Below are positions 1 to 9,023 of a stretch of 64,000 nt of DNA, piece by piece. The notes beneath the pieces were generated by a model. It searched no databases and was not told the DNA's origin. It saw only the letters and a list, made by a program, of their open reading frames with translations. Every line of letters starts with the position of its first letter. The stretch's first letter is position 1. The DNA comes from Anaerolineae bacterium (GTDB lineage Bacteria; Chloroflexota; Anaerolineae; Promineifilales; Promineifilaceae). Location of the stretch: the NCBI GenBank assembly GCA_030425205.1, contig JAUIAP010000018.1, positions 62,001 through 126,000 on the forward strand, given 5' to 3'. A program made the position numbers and the translations under genes.

Positions 1-560
1 AGACGTTCACGATGGACAACCTCTTCCTTGTCATGGCAACACAAAACCCGATTGAGCAAGAGGGAACCTATCCACTGCCCGAGGCGCAGGTAGACCGTTT
101 TATGCTTAAGGTATTGGTTGACTATCCGACGCGAGCTGAGGAGCGCACGATCATGGATCGCATGACGGGGGCAGCCGTGCCAGTCTCAAGGGCAGTGGTC
201 AATCAATCGGCATTTCTCAACGCCCGCACCTACGTTCGCAACATCTACGTAGATGACAAAATCAAGGATTACATCCTCGATCTTGTTCATGCAACGCGCC
301 GACCCGGTGATTTTGGCCTGGCAACATTACGCAACTTGATCAGCTTTGGCGCATCACCCCGTGCGTCGATCTTTCTTATTCAGGCCTCGCGCGCCCATGC
401 GTTCTTGCATGGACGTGGCTTTGTCACGCCCGATGATGTTAAGCAGATCGCGCCCGATATTTTGCGCCATCGCATCGCGGCGACGTATGAGGCGGAAGCA
501 GAAGAGGTTTCAACGGACGATTTGGTGCAGCGCATTTTGCATCATATTGAGGTTCCGTAG
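1..560 (+). CDS. MoxR-type AAA+ ATPase, 3' part
   Basis: C-terminal part of a MoxR-family AAA+ ATPase, whose start lies before the window; the frame is open from base 3. The first residues carry the family signature ATQNPIEQEGTYPLPEAQ followed by DRF, which holds sensor 1 and the arginine-finger region. The rest is the helical lid domain typical of MoxR. About 185 residues are present against roughly 320-330 in full members. MoxR ATPases act as chaperone-like factors for the VWA proteins encoded next to them, and here DUF58 and the Bat proteins follow on the same strand. The ATG at 12 lies inside the conserved core and is not a real start. Family assignment is secure; the client protein is inferred. 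Confidence 0.95.
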   Translation, partial: TFTMDNLFLVMATQNPIEQEGTYPLPEAQVDRFMLKVLVDYPTRAEERTIMDRMTGAAVPVSRAVVNQSAFLNARTYVRNIYVDDKIKDYILDLVHATRRPGDFGLATLRNLISFGASPRASIFLIQASRAHAFLHGRGFVTPDDVKQIAPDILRHRIAATYEAEAEEVSTDDLVQRILHHIEVP

Positions 561-608
561 TAATTATGAAATATGAGATATGGCGTTTGAATATCATCCT
601 TTAATTCG

Positions 609-621
609 CATAATCCATAAT
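609..621 (+). promoter_or_regulatory. Candidate promoter for the DUF58 gene
   Basis: Two overlapping CATAAT boxes lie at 609-614 and 616-621. The first has TTTGAA (586-591) 17 bases upstream; the second ends 7 bases before the ATG at 629. No Shine-Dalgarno precedes that ATG, so the transcript would be leaderless or have a leader of only a few bases. Tentative. Confidence 0.35.
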
Positions 622-628
622 TCTTTCC

Positions 629-1516
629 ATGTTATCCAATGAACTGATCAAGAAAATTAAGCGTATCGAAATTCGCACGCGTCGCCTTGTCGCCGATAGT
701 TTTGGTGGGGAGTACCAATCTGTCTTTAAGGGACGTGGGATGGAGTTTGATGAGGTGCGCCCGTATCAGCCGGGGGATGAGATTCGCACGATTGATTGGA
801 ACGTGACGGCGCGCAGCGGGGAGCCGTATATCAAACGGTTTACAGAGGAGCGTGAATTAACGGTTATGCTCGTTGTTGATGCGAGTGGGTCGGGGGAGTT
901 TGGGAGTCAGGGGAGATTTAAGCGGGAATTATCGGCCGAACTCACCGCCGTTCTTGCCTTCGCCGCCACAACCAACAACGATAAGGTCGGTCTACTGGTT
1001 TTCACCGATAAGATTGAACTGTTTATCCCACCTCGTAAAGGTCGTCGCCACGTTTTGCGCATTGTGCGTGATCTGCTGGCGTTTGAGCCAGAGGGGCACC
1101 GCACCGATGTAAAACTCGCCCTCGATACCGTCAACCGCGTGCTAAAACGGCGCGGCATCATCTTTTTTATTAGCGACTTTTTGGATGATCTCGGGAAATA
1201 TGAACGCAGTCTCGCCGTGACAAATAAACGCCACGACTTGGTTGCAGTTGATCTAAATGATCCGATGGAAGTCGAAATTGCAAACGTTGGAATCATTGCC
1301 TTGCAAGATAGCGAAACCCGTGAAATCAGATGGGTTGATACGAGTAGTCATGCCTGGCGCGATCTGTTTGGTCAGCGCACGGCGCATCGTAACGCACAAC
1401 TTGTCAAGGCGTTTAATCGCGCCAAAGTTGATCGGGTTGAGGTGACGACAGATAAAGATTATGTGACGGCGTTGACACACTTTTTTGCCAAACGCACGGC
1501 GAGGATGGGACGGTGA
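629..1516 (+). CDS. DUF58 domain protein (VWA-like)
   Basis: 295-residue DUF58 protein. The N-terminal part shows the family hallmark GRGMEFDEVRPYQPGDE followed by IDWNVTAR. A VWA-like fold begins near residue 80 with DASGSGEFG, which gives the D-x-S-x-S metal site. DUF58 proteins almost always follow a MoxR ATPase and are thought to be its partner or substrate. No signal peptide or membrane segment is visible, so it is probably cytoplasmic. The stop overlaps the GTG start of the next gene by four bases, indicating translational coupling. The start has no Shine-Dalgarno. Biochemical role unknown. Confidence 0.93.
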   Translation: MLSNELIKKIKRIEIRTRRLVADSFGGEYQSVFKGRGMEFDEVRPYQPGDEIRTIDWNVTARSGEPYIKRFTEERELTVMLVVDASGSGEFGSQGRFKRELSAELTAVLAFAATTNNDKVGLLVFTDKIELFIPPRKGRRHVLRIVRDLLAFEPEGHRTDVKLALDTVNRVLKRRGIIFFISDFLDDLGKYERSLAVTNKRHDLVAVDLNDPMEVEIANVGIIALQDSETREIRWVDTSSHAWRDLFGQRTAHRNAQLVKAFNRAKVDRVEVTTDKDYVTALTHFFAKRTARMGR

Positions 1517-2529
1517 GGGAACAAGTGATAAGTGGTGAGTGGTTAGTGACAAGAAAGAGACGGCAATGGTTTTTGCTGCTCTTATTCTTGCTACTCACTA
1601 GCCACTATTCACTAACTACCTCTTATGCACAGTCGCCGACCGTCCGCTTTGAAACGCCGACTCAGACATTCAACGTTGGCGACGCAGTACGGCTCGATCT
1701 CGTCATTGACCATGCAGCGGGGCAGCGGGTTTTGCCACCGTCATTGGAGATGGATTGGGGATCGGTGGAGTTGCAGGGGGTAACGCAGCCCGAGATCACG
1801 CGCTTGGACAATGGCATGGAGCGCACGTCAATTGTTGTGCAGGTGACGGCATGGCAGCCGGGCAACTACATTACGCCTGCATTTGAGGTGCGGCTGGCAT
1901 CGGCCGATGGGACTATTTCGACGCTGCCCGTTCAACCATTTCCGCTCCGCGTCGAATCGGTTCTAAATCCTGACGATTTGAATGCACGCGACATTAAACC
2001 GCAAGCCTCATTTCCTTTTGGCAGCGAGATATCACCGCTCATTTGGGCGACCGGTATCGTTGCGGTGCTGGCGATTGCAGCGGCTATCATCGTTGTGTTG
2101 CGCAGTCGCCGTTCTGTGCCGCCGCAACCGATGCAAAAGGTCGATGCTCGACCGCCATACGTGATTGCGTTGGCTGAACTTGATGAGATTGAACAGGCGG
2201 ATTTCGTCAGTGCGGGACAGTTTCAACAGCACTACACGCGCGTTTCCGAGACGACACGCCGTTATTTAGAACGCGAGTTTAATCTGACGGCGATGGAAGA
2301 GACGACCTATGAGTTACAACGGTCTTTGCAGAATAACTCGCAGTTGGACGCGGGACTTCAAAAACAAGTGATCGGGTTATTGCAGGAGGCCGATGTGGTT
2401 AAATTCGCAAAAATTCGGCCGAATGTCACAGACGCTCAACAGCTCGCCGCAAAGGCACGCCAATTTATCAACGCCAGTCATGCACAAAAAGTGGCGCAGA
2501 CAACGCCCGATCTGGAGGAAGTGGCATGA
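1513..2529 (+). CDS. BatD-like membrane protein of the Bat operon
   Basis: 338 residues from a GTG start that overlaps the DUF58 stop (GTGA). A signal-peptide-like hydrophobic stretch lies at residues 18-40, followed by a beta-rich extracytoplasmic domain, one membrane segment at about 175-197 and a cytoplasmic helical tail. This layout matches the BatD/DUF4381-like protein usually placed between DUF58 and BatA. The C-terminus overlaps batA by four bases. The segment coding for the signal peptide coincides with an inverted heptamer-array element (1523-1619), so the leader sequence may derive from an inserted repeat. Specific function unknown. Confidence 0.75.
   Translation: MREQVISGEWLVTRKRRQWFLLLLFLLLTSHYSLTTSYAQSPTVRFETPTQTFNVGDAVRLDLVIDHAAGQRVLPPSLEMDWGSVELQGVTQPEITRLDNGMERTSIVVQVTAWQPGNYITPAFEVRLASADGTISTLPVQPFPLRVESVLNPDDLNARDIKPQASFPFGSEISPLIWATGIVAVLAIAAAIIVVLRSRRSVPPQPMQKVDARPPYVIALAELDEIEQADFVSAGQFQQHYTRVSETTRRYLEREFNLTAMEETTYELQRSLQNNSQLDAGLQKQVIGLLQEADVVKFAKIRPNVTDAQQLAAKARQFINASHAQKVAQTTPDLEEVA
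1523..1619 (+). repeat. Inverted heptamer array, copy 1 (inside a signal peptide)
   Basis: Four tandem heptamers at 1523-1550 (the last is TAGTGAC) face four inverted heptamers at 1592-1619 (for example TAGCCAC), separated by a 41-base loop. Reverse-complementing one arm gives the other with several mismatches. The same 4+4 architecture and related units occur at 30052-30131 and 34847-34928. The element is translated in frame as the leader region of the membrane protein at 1513. Confidence 0.75.
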
Positions 2530-3548
2530 TACCCTTTTGGCCCGCCAACTTTCGCTTTGCCTATCCATTCTTGCTCTTGCTGCTGTTGGCGATTCCCGCG
2601 TTGGCAGTTGCAACGAATCAGTTCAAGGCGTTGAATCGCCCCGCGACGTTGCGCTATGCAGATGTGCAATTGACGGCGGCGCGTGCGTCATGGCGGGTGC
2701 AATTTCGGCCGATTCTCAAGCTCCTGCGGTGGGGCGCATTGGGACTGTTGATTATTGCGTTGGCGCGACCACAATCGGCCGAAACACGCCAAATCATTCG
2801 TGGGGAAGGGGTTGACATTGTGTTATCGCTTGACATTTCAGGCAGTATGGCCTCGCTCGACTTCCAGCCAGACAATCGCCTCGTTGCAGCCAAAGCGGTC
2901 ATCAACGAATTTGTTGCAGAACGCACCTATGATCGCGTTGGGCTCGTTGTGTTTGCCAATGAAGCGTTCGCCCAAAGCCCGTTGACGATTGACCATGACG
3001 TGCTGGCGCGTCTATTGCAAAATGTTGCCCTTGCCCCCGACCTTGGCCTAATCGACGGCACGGCCATTGGCATGGGGATTGCCACCGCCGCCAACATGCT
3101 TCGGCATAGCGACACAGAAAGCAAAGTCGTCATTTTGTTGACCGATGGGGTCAATAACTCAGGCGCAATCGACCCGTTTACAGCGGCGCAAGCGGCGGAG
3201 GCGTTGGATATTAAGGTGTACGCCATTGGCATGGGAAAATTGGGGCAAGTCCCCTTTCCATCGACCAATCTATTTGGTGAACAGGTTATTACCTACCAAG
3301 AGAGCATTATTGACGAGGCGACATTACAGCAAATCGCCGATGAAACAGGAGGTCGCTACTATCGCGCGACTGACACGGCGGGTTTGCGCGCCATCTACGA
3401 TGAAATCAATGAGTTGGAAAAATCGGATGTCGAGATAGAAACGTTTAGCCGCTACGATGAGTTGGTTGCGTGGGTACTGATCCCTGCAATTGGCTTGCTT
3501 GCGCTAGAAATGTTCTTGCGACAAACGCTATTTCGGAAGATACCTTAA
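2526..3548 (+). CDS. batA: BatA-like VWA membrane protein
   Basis: 340-residue von Willebrand factor A protein. It has hydrophobic segments near residues 9-27 and 62-80, a VWA domain from about 100 to 290, and a C-terminal membrane segment near 317-335. The metal site is complete: DISGS near residue 103, a conserved threonine in the DGTAIG stretch, and LLTDGVNNSG. This is the BatA layout known from Bacteroides aerotolerance operons, where the VWA domains face the periplasm or outside. The ATG overlaps the preceding stop (ATGA), and batB-batC follows after four bases. Role in aerotolerance or stress is inferred from the family. Confidence 0.88.
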   Translation: MIPFWPANFRFAYPFLLLLLLAIPALAVATNQFKALNRPATLRYADVQLTAARASWRVQFRPILKLLRWGALGLLIIALARPQSAETRQIIRGEGVDIVLSLDISGSMASLDFQPDNRLVAAKAVINEFVAERTYDRVGLVVFANEAFAQSPLTIDHDVLARLLQNVALAPDLGLIDGTAIGMGIATAANMLRHSDTESKVVILLTDGVNNSGAIDPFTAAQAAEALDIKVYAIGMGKLGQVPFPSTNLFGEQVITYQESIIDEATLQQIADETGGRYYRATDTAGLRAIYDEINELEKSDVEIETFSRYDELVAWVLIPAIGLLALEMFLRQTLFRKIP

Positions 3549-3552
3549 GCTT

Positions 3553-5409
3553 ATGAGTTTTGGTCAACCATTTTTCTTATTTGGTCTACTGCTTGTGCCA
3601 CTGCTGGGGCTATTTTTGGTTTGGGCAAATCGACGGCGCGAGAAGCTGTTGGCGCGACTCGGGGATTTGGGGCTGATCGAAAAGCTGGCCGAGTCGCTCA
3701 ATGAACGGGGACGACGCTGGCAGCAGCGGCTTTGGCTAATTGGGCTTGCGCTGATTGTCTTTGCGCTGGCCCGCCCGCAGTGGGGAACGAATACACAGGT
3801 CGTGCAGCAGGAAGGGATTCAGATTATGGTTGCGCTCGACATCTCGGCGAGTATGTTGGCGCAGGATTTACAACCCGACCGATTGACGCGCGCGAAACAG
3901 ACAATTATCGAACTGATGGCGCAATTGCGCGGCGATCAGGTCGGCCTCGTCCTGTTTTCAGGCGCGAGCTTTATCCAGTTTCCGCTGACAAATGATTACG
4001 ATACGGCGCGATCTTTTTTGGTCAGCGCGACGCCGGGCATGATTTCGCGGCCGGGAACGGCGATTGCCGATGCGATCCGCACCGCTCGGACGGGATTTGA
4101 TGCGACGCGCTCAAGTCAAAAGGTGATCATCATCATGACAGATGGGGAGAGTCATGAGGGCGACGCGCTGGCAGAATCGGCCGATGCGCTTGCCAACAAC
4201 GTGACGATCTACACAATTGGATTTGGATCTCCTGACGGCGAACCAATTCCCGAGTTTGATCAAGCAGGAAATATTTTGGGCTATAAACGCGATGTAGCAG
4301 GCGAGGTGATTCTGTCACGTTTAGATGAGGCAGGATTGACGCAGATCGCTGAGATGGGCGGGGGAGCTTATTTCCGTGCGAGTGCATCTGGGGCAGAAAT
4401 TAGAGCATTGGCGGAGATTTTGGATCGGCTGGAATCGGCCGAACTTGAATCCCGTTTTGAAGTCCAAGCAGTTGAACGCTTCCAGCTATTTTTACTGCTG
4501 GGTATTTTGTGTCTTGTGGCGGCTGAGTTGATCCCAGAACGTCGTCGTCGTCCCCGTCGGACATTTGAAGAACTGGTCACGACCTTTGTGCTGTGCTGGC
4601 TCTTAGTGGGTTGTGCGACGCCCGTCAACAATGAGGGAGCGCAACTGATCGCACAGGGGAATGAGGATTTTGCAGCAGCGGCGTATGATGAGGCGATTGA
4701 TGACTACACCGCGGCTCGTGGCGTGGGGGTAGAATCGGCCGAACCGATCTACAACAGTGCCAACGCCCTCTTCCGCCAGAGCCAATATGCCGAAACGGAA
4801 CAGACGATGCAGAACGCGATTGCGCTCGCAGAGGACGATTTACGCGCCGCATCGTGGTTCAATCTGGGCAACACCTATTTTGTGCAACAGCAATGGGAAG
4901 AGGCGGTTGAGGCTTACAAAGAGGCGTTGCGGCTTGACCCAACCGACATGGAGGCCAAATACAATCTAGAGTTGGCACTTTTGCAAATTAATCAGCCGAC
5001 ACCCACGCCAACCCTAACGCCAACCCCGCAAGAAGATAGCTCATCGCCAGAGGAAGAAGAGCCGACACCTACCCCTGAGGGGGGCAGCGATTCTGAAGAG
5101 GAGGAGGGTTCTGAAGAGGAGCAGGAGAATTCAGAAGAATCGCCCACGCCGACGGAAGAATCGGCCGAATCTGGTGATGAAGGGGAAGATGAAAGTGATG
5201 AAGGGGAAGGGGGACAAGCGGAAGAAACGCCTGAACCGACCCCTGCGCCTGAAAACAGCGAGCCGCAAGCGCAAGGGCAAGGCGGCGAGTTGACGCAGGA
5301 ACAAGCGGAACAGCTGTTGGAGGCCGTTGGTCAAGGTACACAGACATTGCAGGAGCGGTTGCAACAAATTTACACCGTGCCGGGCGGTCAACCGTCAAAG
5401 GATTATTGA
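3553..5409 (+). CDS. BatB-BatC fusion (VWA plus TPR)
   Basis: 618 residues joining what are usually two genes. The N-terminal half is BatB: membrane segments near residues 5-25 and 58-78, a VWA domain with DISASM at about 95 and MTDGESHEGD at about 194, and a membrane segment at about 309-329. A second hydrophobic patch ending LLVGC, resembling a lipoprotein signal, follows near residue 350. TPR repeats (about 355-480) and a long Glu/Pro/Ser/Thr-rich tail come next, as in BatC. The buried lipobox-like motif looks like a relic of the separate BatC lipoprotein. The gene lies inside the Bat operon with tight spacing. Confidence 0.85.
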   Translation: MSFGQPFFLFGLLLVPLLGLFLVWANRRREKLLARLGDLGLIEKLAESLNERGRRWQQRLWLIGLALIVFALARPQWGTNTQVVQQEGIQIMVALDISASMLAQDLQPDRLTRAKQTIIELMAQLRGDQVGLVLFSGASFIQFPLTNDYDTARSFLVSATPGMISRPGTAIADAIRTARTGFDATRSSQKVIIIMTDGESHEGDALAESADALANNVTIYTIGFGSPDGEPIPEFDQAGNILGYKRDVAGEVILSRLDEAGLTQIAEMGGGAYFRASASGAEIRALAEILDRLESAELESRFEVQAVERFQLFLLLGILCLVAAELIPERRRRPRRTFEELVTTFVLCWLLVGCATPVNNEGAQLIAQGNEDFAAAAYDEAIDDYTAARGVGVESAEPIYNSANALFRQSQYAETEQTMQNAIALAEDDLRAASWFNLGNTYFVQQQWEEAVEAYKEALRLDPTDMEAKYNLELALLQINQPTPTPTLTPTPQEDSSSPEEEEPTPTPEGGSDSEEEEGSEEEQENSEESPTPTEESAESGDEGEDESDEGEGGQAEETPEPTPAPENSEPQAQGQGGELTQEQAEQLLEAVGQGTQTLQERLQQIYTVPGGQPSKDY

Positions 5410-5425
5410 TGGGAGAGTGCAGGGT

Positions 5426-7111
5426 ATGAAAACACTATTGCGCTTTTTGCTTATTGCTGCCTGCTGTCTGCTGTTTACGGCTACAGCAAGTGCGCAAGAC
5501 ATCATCGTTGAGGCCAGCGTTGACAGCAACGACGTCACGACCGATCAGCAAGTCGTCCTGACGATGGCGATGAACGCACAACCTGATTCTCCCCCGATCT
5601 TACCGCCCTTAGAAGGATTTCAAGTGGTGGGACAGAGCAGTGCGTCACAAATCAGCATCGTCAATGGCGTTTCGACAGCCTACTTTGCCTATCGTTACAC
5701 GCTACAGCCGATTGAGGTGGGTGAATTTCGCATTGACCCTGTGACCGTCTTTATCGATGGACAGCAATACGCCTCGAACGATGTGGTCATTGCGGTGCGA
5801 CAGGGAAATAATCCACTGCCTGATGTTGCGCCAGCGATCGTACCACCAACCGAGTTGACGGGGCAGGATTTTTATGTTGAGGCGTCAGTCAATAAGGAGA
5901 CGCCCTATCTTGGCGAGCAGGTTTTGTATCTTTTCCGGTTTTATCAGGCGCGTGAATTGCTTGGTCGTCGCTCCTACCATTCGCCCGACTTTGTCGGGTT
6001 CTGGAGTCTACAGGAAACTCAACAGACGGAGACACTGAATAACCTTTCCGACCGCACCTATCGCATCACGACGCTCGTTTCCCCCCTGTTCCCAACGTTG
6101 TCTGGCGCACGCGAGATTGCACCTGCCGAGTTACGACTGCCTGACGGCACACGTCTGTTGACTGAGAATGTCAATCTAACTGTCAAGCCGTTACCCGAAC
6201 CGAAGCCCGAGGGATTCAATGGCGCAGTGGGGACGTTCACAATTTCGGCCGAACTCGACAAAACAACGGTCGCCATCAATGAGGCGATCACATGGCGCGT
6301 GCGTGTCGAGGGGATTGGCAACATCGACACGCTGCCAGAACCGACGTGGCCCGTGCTCGAAGGGTGGCGCATCTTTGAGAATCAATCGACTGTCAACACC
6401 GAGTTTGAAAATGGGATTGTGAAAGGACGGCGCGACTATGAGCGCGTGTTGATTCCTAGCCGCGAAGGGGTGACGACGCTGCCAGCGCTGGACTATATCT
6501 TCTTTAATCCTGAAACTGACCAGTATGAGCAATCATCGACACAGCCGCTTGAACTGATTGTGCAGGGTGGCGTGGATACAGCGGATATTGAAAATTCTGC
6601 GAGCGAGAGTTTATTGCCCGAAATTCGGCCGATTCGCGCAACACCCAACCGTCTAATCCGTCAACCACTACGTCTGCTCAGCAATCCACTATACTGGCTA
6701 CTTTGGCTGCTCCCCGCCGCCGCCGTTATCGCCGATAAAGTGATGCGCGTCAAACAGCAGCGGAGTGAAGACGAGATTGAAAAAGAGCAGCGGCAAAACG
6801 CATGGCGCAGTGCGAGTCAGGCGATCAAGGCGGCACGTAAAGAACAGGGAACACGCGCCGAAGAATCGGCCGAACGGATTCTCACCAGCTATCTCAGCGA
6901 CAAATTTGGTGAGCCGTTTGTCGGTCTGAGCCAAAGCGCACGCACGCAACAGTTGCGCCAACATCATGTGCGCGAATCGTTGATCCGTTGGACAAATCGT
7001 GTCTACGATATGGTCGAAGGTGCACGTTATGGTTATGCCAATGACGAAATAAATCTCCTAGATGAAGTGGAACAACTGATGTCACGCTTTGAGCGTGGAG
7101 AACAAGTATGA
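5426..7111 (+). CDS. batD: BatD-like protein
   Basis: 561 residues. The start is placed at the ATG at 5426 because a purine-rich ribosome site (gggag/aggg) precedes it and a clear signal peptide follows at once, with cleavage likely after ASAQ. Tandem Ig-like beta domains make up the extracytoplasmic part, with one membrane segment near residues 421-440 and a charged cytoplasmic tail. This is the BatD (oxygen tolerance) architecture. It sits between batB-batC and batE and overlaps batE by four bases. An earlier in-frame start would overlap the preceding gene and lacks support. Confidence 0.85.
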   Translation: MKTLLRFLLIAACCLLFTATASAQDIIVEASVDSNDVTTDQQVVLTMAMNAQPDSPPILPPLEGFQVVGQSSASQISIVNGVSTAYFAYRYTLQPIEVGEFRIDPVTVFIDGQQYASNDVVIAVRQGNNPLPDVAPAIVPPTELTGQDFYVEASVNKETPYLGEQVLYLFRFYQARELLGRRSYHSPDFVGFWSLQETQQTETLNNLSDRTYRITTLVSPLFPTLSGAREIAPAELRLPDGTRLLTENVNLTVKPLPEPKPEGFNGAVGTFTISAELDKTTVAINEAITWRVRVEGIGNIDTLPEPTWPVLEGWRIFENQSTVNTEFENGIVKGRRDYERVLIPSREGVTTLPALDYIFFNPETDQYEQSSTQPLELIVQGGVDTADIENSASESLLPEIRPIRATPNRLIRQPLRLLSNPLYWLLWLLPAAAVIADKVMRVKQQRSEDEIEKEQRQNAWRSASQAIKAARKEQGTRAEESAERILTSYLSDKFGEPFVGLSQSARTQQLRQHHVRESLIRWTNRVYDMVEGARYGYANDEINLLDEVEQLMSRFERGEQV

Positions 7112-7905
7112 TCGATTTTGGTTTGGTGCGGCATCTACGCTTGGGATTGTTGACTGTTCTCGTTCTGCTCATGCTGGGCGTTGGCAAGGCACAGGCGCAG
7201 GATTTAGATTTGGAGACGTTCCAGATTGCCAATGCGCTATATGAAACTGGGGCGTATGATGAGGCTGCACAGCTATACCAACAGTTGTTTGACGCAGGTT
7301 ATCGGGATAGTCGCCTGCAATACAACTTGGCAAATGCTTATTATGGATCGGCCGATTACGGCAATGCCATTCTCCACTACCGTCGTGTCCTGCTAACCAA
7401 CCCGCGCGACGGTGATGTGCGTTATAACTTGTCGCTTGCCCGCGAGCGCGTGGTCGATCAATTCAATCGCAATGACCTCAACTTTCTCGAAACGGCTGCC
7501 CAATTGAGCAACTGGATCACGCTGACTGAAATGGCCTTTTTCGCGCTGTTGCTATGGTTCGCATGGGTCGGCGCACGCCTGATCTATCGTCATCCGCGCA
7601 CCGAACGCCAGCGCACAGCAGCACAGTCTGCACTCTTTGTCCTGACAATAATGTTGATTTTCTCGCTGGTGGCGTTGGGAAATCGCGTCTATACGGAACG
7701 CAGTCGCCCGCCCGCCGTCGTCGTTGCAGAGCAGACCGCCGTCTTGGCCTCGCCCGCGCTGGGCGAAGCGGTGTTTACCCTGCACAGTGGTGCGGAGGTC
7801 AACATCACTGCCCGTGACGGTGGCTGGGTGCAGGTGACACTACCCGGTGGCGACTTGCAGGGTTGGGTAGCAGCCAATACGATTGAGCCTGTTATCGAAG
7901 GATAG
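7108..7905 (+). CDS. batE: BatE-like TPR/SH3 membrane protein
   Basis: 265 residues. A signal peptide or anchor (residues 1-30) is followed by two to three TPR repeats (about 35-125), two membrane segments (about 141-160 and 175-194) and a C-terminal bacterial SH3-like domain (about 205-262). This order is that of BatE, the last gene of Bat operons. It starts inside the batD stop (ATGA overlap), and a strong hairpin terminator follows at 7948. Probably a scaffold for the Bat VWA proteins at the membrane; this role is inferred. Confidence 0.85.
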   Translation: MIDFGLVRHLRLGLLTVLVLLMLGVGKAQAQDLDLETFQIANALYETGAYDEAAQLYQQLFDAGYRDSRLQYNLANAYYGSADYGNAILHYRRVLLTNPRDGDVRYNLSLARERVVDQFNRNDLNFLETAAQLSNWITLTEMAFFALLLWFAWVGARLIYRHPRTERQRTAAQSALFVLTIMLIFSLVALGNRVYTERSRPPAVVVAEQTAVLASPALGEAVFTLHSGAEVNITARDGGWVQVTLPGGDLQGWVAANTIEPVIEG

Positions 7906-7947
7906 TTAAACCAATCTTGCCGGCAAGTGATGTAAATTGTACGCCCT

Positions 7948-7981
7948 AAAAAACCGAGTTTCTGCCAGAAACTCGGTTTTT
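7948..7981. terminator. Bidirectional terminator
   Basis: A near-perfect hairpin with stem CCGAGTTTCTG is flanked by an A run on the left and a T run on the right. It therefore ends both the Bat operon (+) and the convergent hydrolase gene (-). Confidence 0.9.
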
Positions 7982-7992
7982 GAAGATTGGAA

Positions 7993-8889
7993 CTATATCC
8001 CCGCAATCTCCCCAATACCTCCGACAATCTGATCCCAAATCACCATCGGTAACGTGTGACCTAGACCGTGAATCGTCATCAGTTTGGCGTGTGGGATAGC
8101 GGCCGCCGTGTCGCGTCCCCCTTCATAGTGAACCAGCGGGTCTTCATCGCCGTGAATAACCAATGTGGGGACCTGCACATGTTGCAACGCGGAACGCCGA
8201 CCATCGGTGTTGACAATTGCGCCAAGCTGCCGACCCGTCCCAGCGGGATAGCGTCCACGTTTGAAGACAGTTTCAAAGTACGGACGCATTCGACTCTCGT
8301 CCAATGGATAGCCACTCCCGCTCAACGTCTTGTATGTGTCGAGGCTCGTGGTGATATAGCCATCCAGATCGCTGGGCGGCGCGGCCAGCAGAACGCGCAT
8401 GGCGGCATTGGTCGGACGCGGGATGTTGCGCTCGCCCGTCGTGCTCATCATGGAGGTGAGGCTGAGAACGCGATGGGGGTGTTCGATGGTCATCGTTTGG
8501 GCGATCATGCCACCCATCGACACGCCGAAGAGATGTGCGGCGCGGATGTTAAGCGCGTCGAGTAAGCCAATCCCGTCGCGTGCCATGTCGGATAGCGTGT
8601 AGGCGTGGCGAAATTTTCGGCCGAAAATCGTCCGCAACAAGATCTGGTGTGATTTTGGCACGGGCAGCCCTTCAAGTCGAGTCGAGCGGCCGACATCCCG
8701 ATTGTCATAGCGAATCACAAAGAATCCGCGCTCGACAAACTTGACGCATAGATCATCCGCCCAGCCGATCATCTGTACACCTAATCCAGAGACGAGCAGC
8801 AAGGGCGGATTGTGCGCCTCGCCAAATGTCTCATAGCAGATTGTAATACCATTCGCTTCCGTAAACTGTTCACCGCTGCGTGCTGTCAT
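7993..8889 (-). CDS. Alpha/beta hydrolase
   Basis: 298-residue alpha/beta-hydrolase-fold enzyme. The nucleophile elbow GVSMGG lies near residue 124, an aspartate sits in HGDEDPLV, and the catalytic histidine is in GLGHTLP near the C-terminus. The oxyanion loop precedes these in VSGLG. No signal peptide, so cytoplasmic. Closest in style to esterase, epoxide-hydrolase-like or aromatic-cleavage (RdmC/EstV-like) family members; the substrate cannot be read from sequence. A good ribosome site (gagga) precedes the ATG. Monocistronic: bounded by the terminators at 7948 and 8919. Confidence 0.88.
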   Translation of the reverse strand: MTARSGEQFTEANGITICYETFGEAHNPPLLLVSGLGVQMIGWADDLCVKFVERGFFVIRYDNRDVGRSTRLEGLPVPKSHQILLRTIFGRKFRHAYTLSDMARDGIGLLDALNIRAAHLFGVSMGGMIAQTMTIEHPHRVLSLTSMMSTTGERNIPRPTNAAMRVLLAAPPSDLDGYITTSLDTYKTLSGSGYPLDESRMRPYFETVFKRGRYPAGTGRQLGAIVNTDGRRSALQHVQVPTLVIHGDEDPLVHYEGGRDTAAAIPHAKLMTIHGLGHTLPMVIWDQIVGGIGEIAGI

Positions 8890-8913
8890 GCTGTCCTCGT
8901 GCTATGGGTAAGT

Positions 8914-8953
8914 AAAAAACCCTCTCCGACAGGGAGAAAACGTTGGAGAGGGT
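8914..8953 (-). terminator. Terminator after the peroxidase gene
   Basis: The stem ACCCTCTCC/GGAGAGGGT, followed on the minus strand by a run of six T, lies downstream of the gene ending at 9024. Confidence 0.85.
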
Positions 8954-9023
8954 TGTATGGTTTATAGAATAACTTGATCGCAATTTTAGCGAAATTAATG
9001 CGCAGCAACATGCATCGCCAAAC

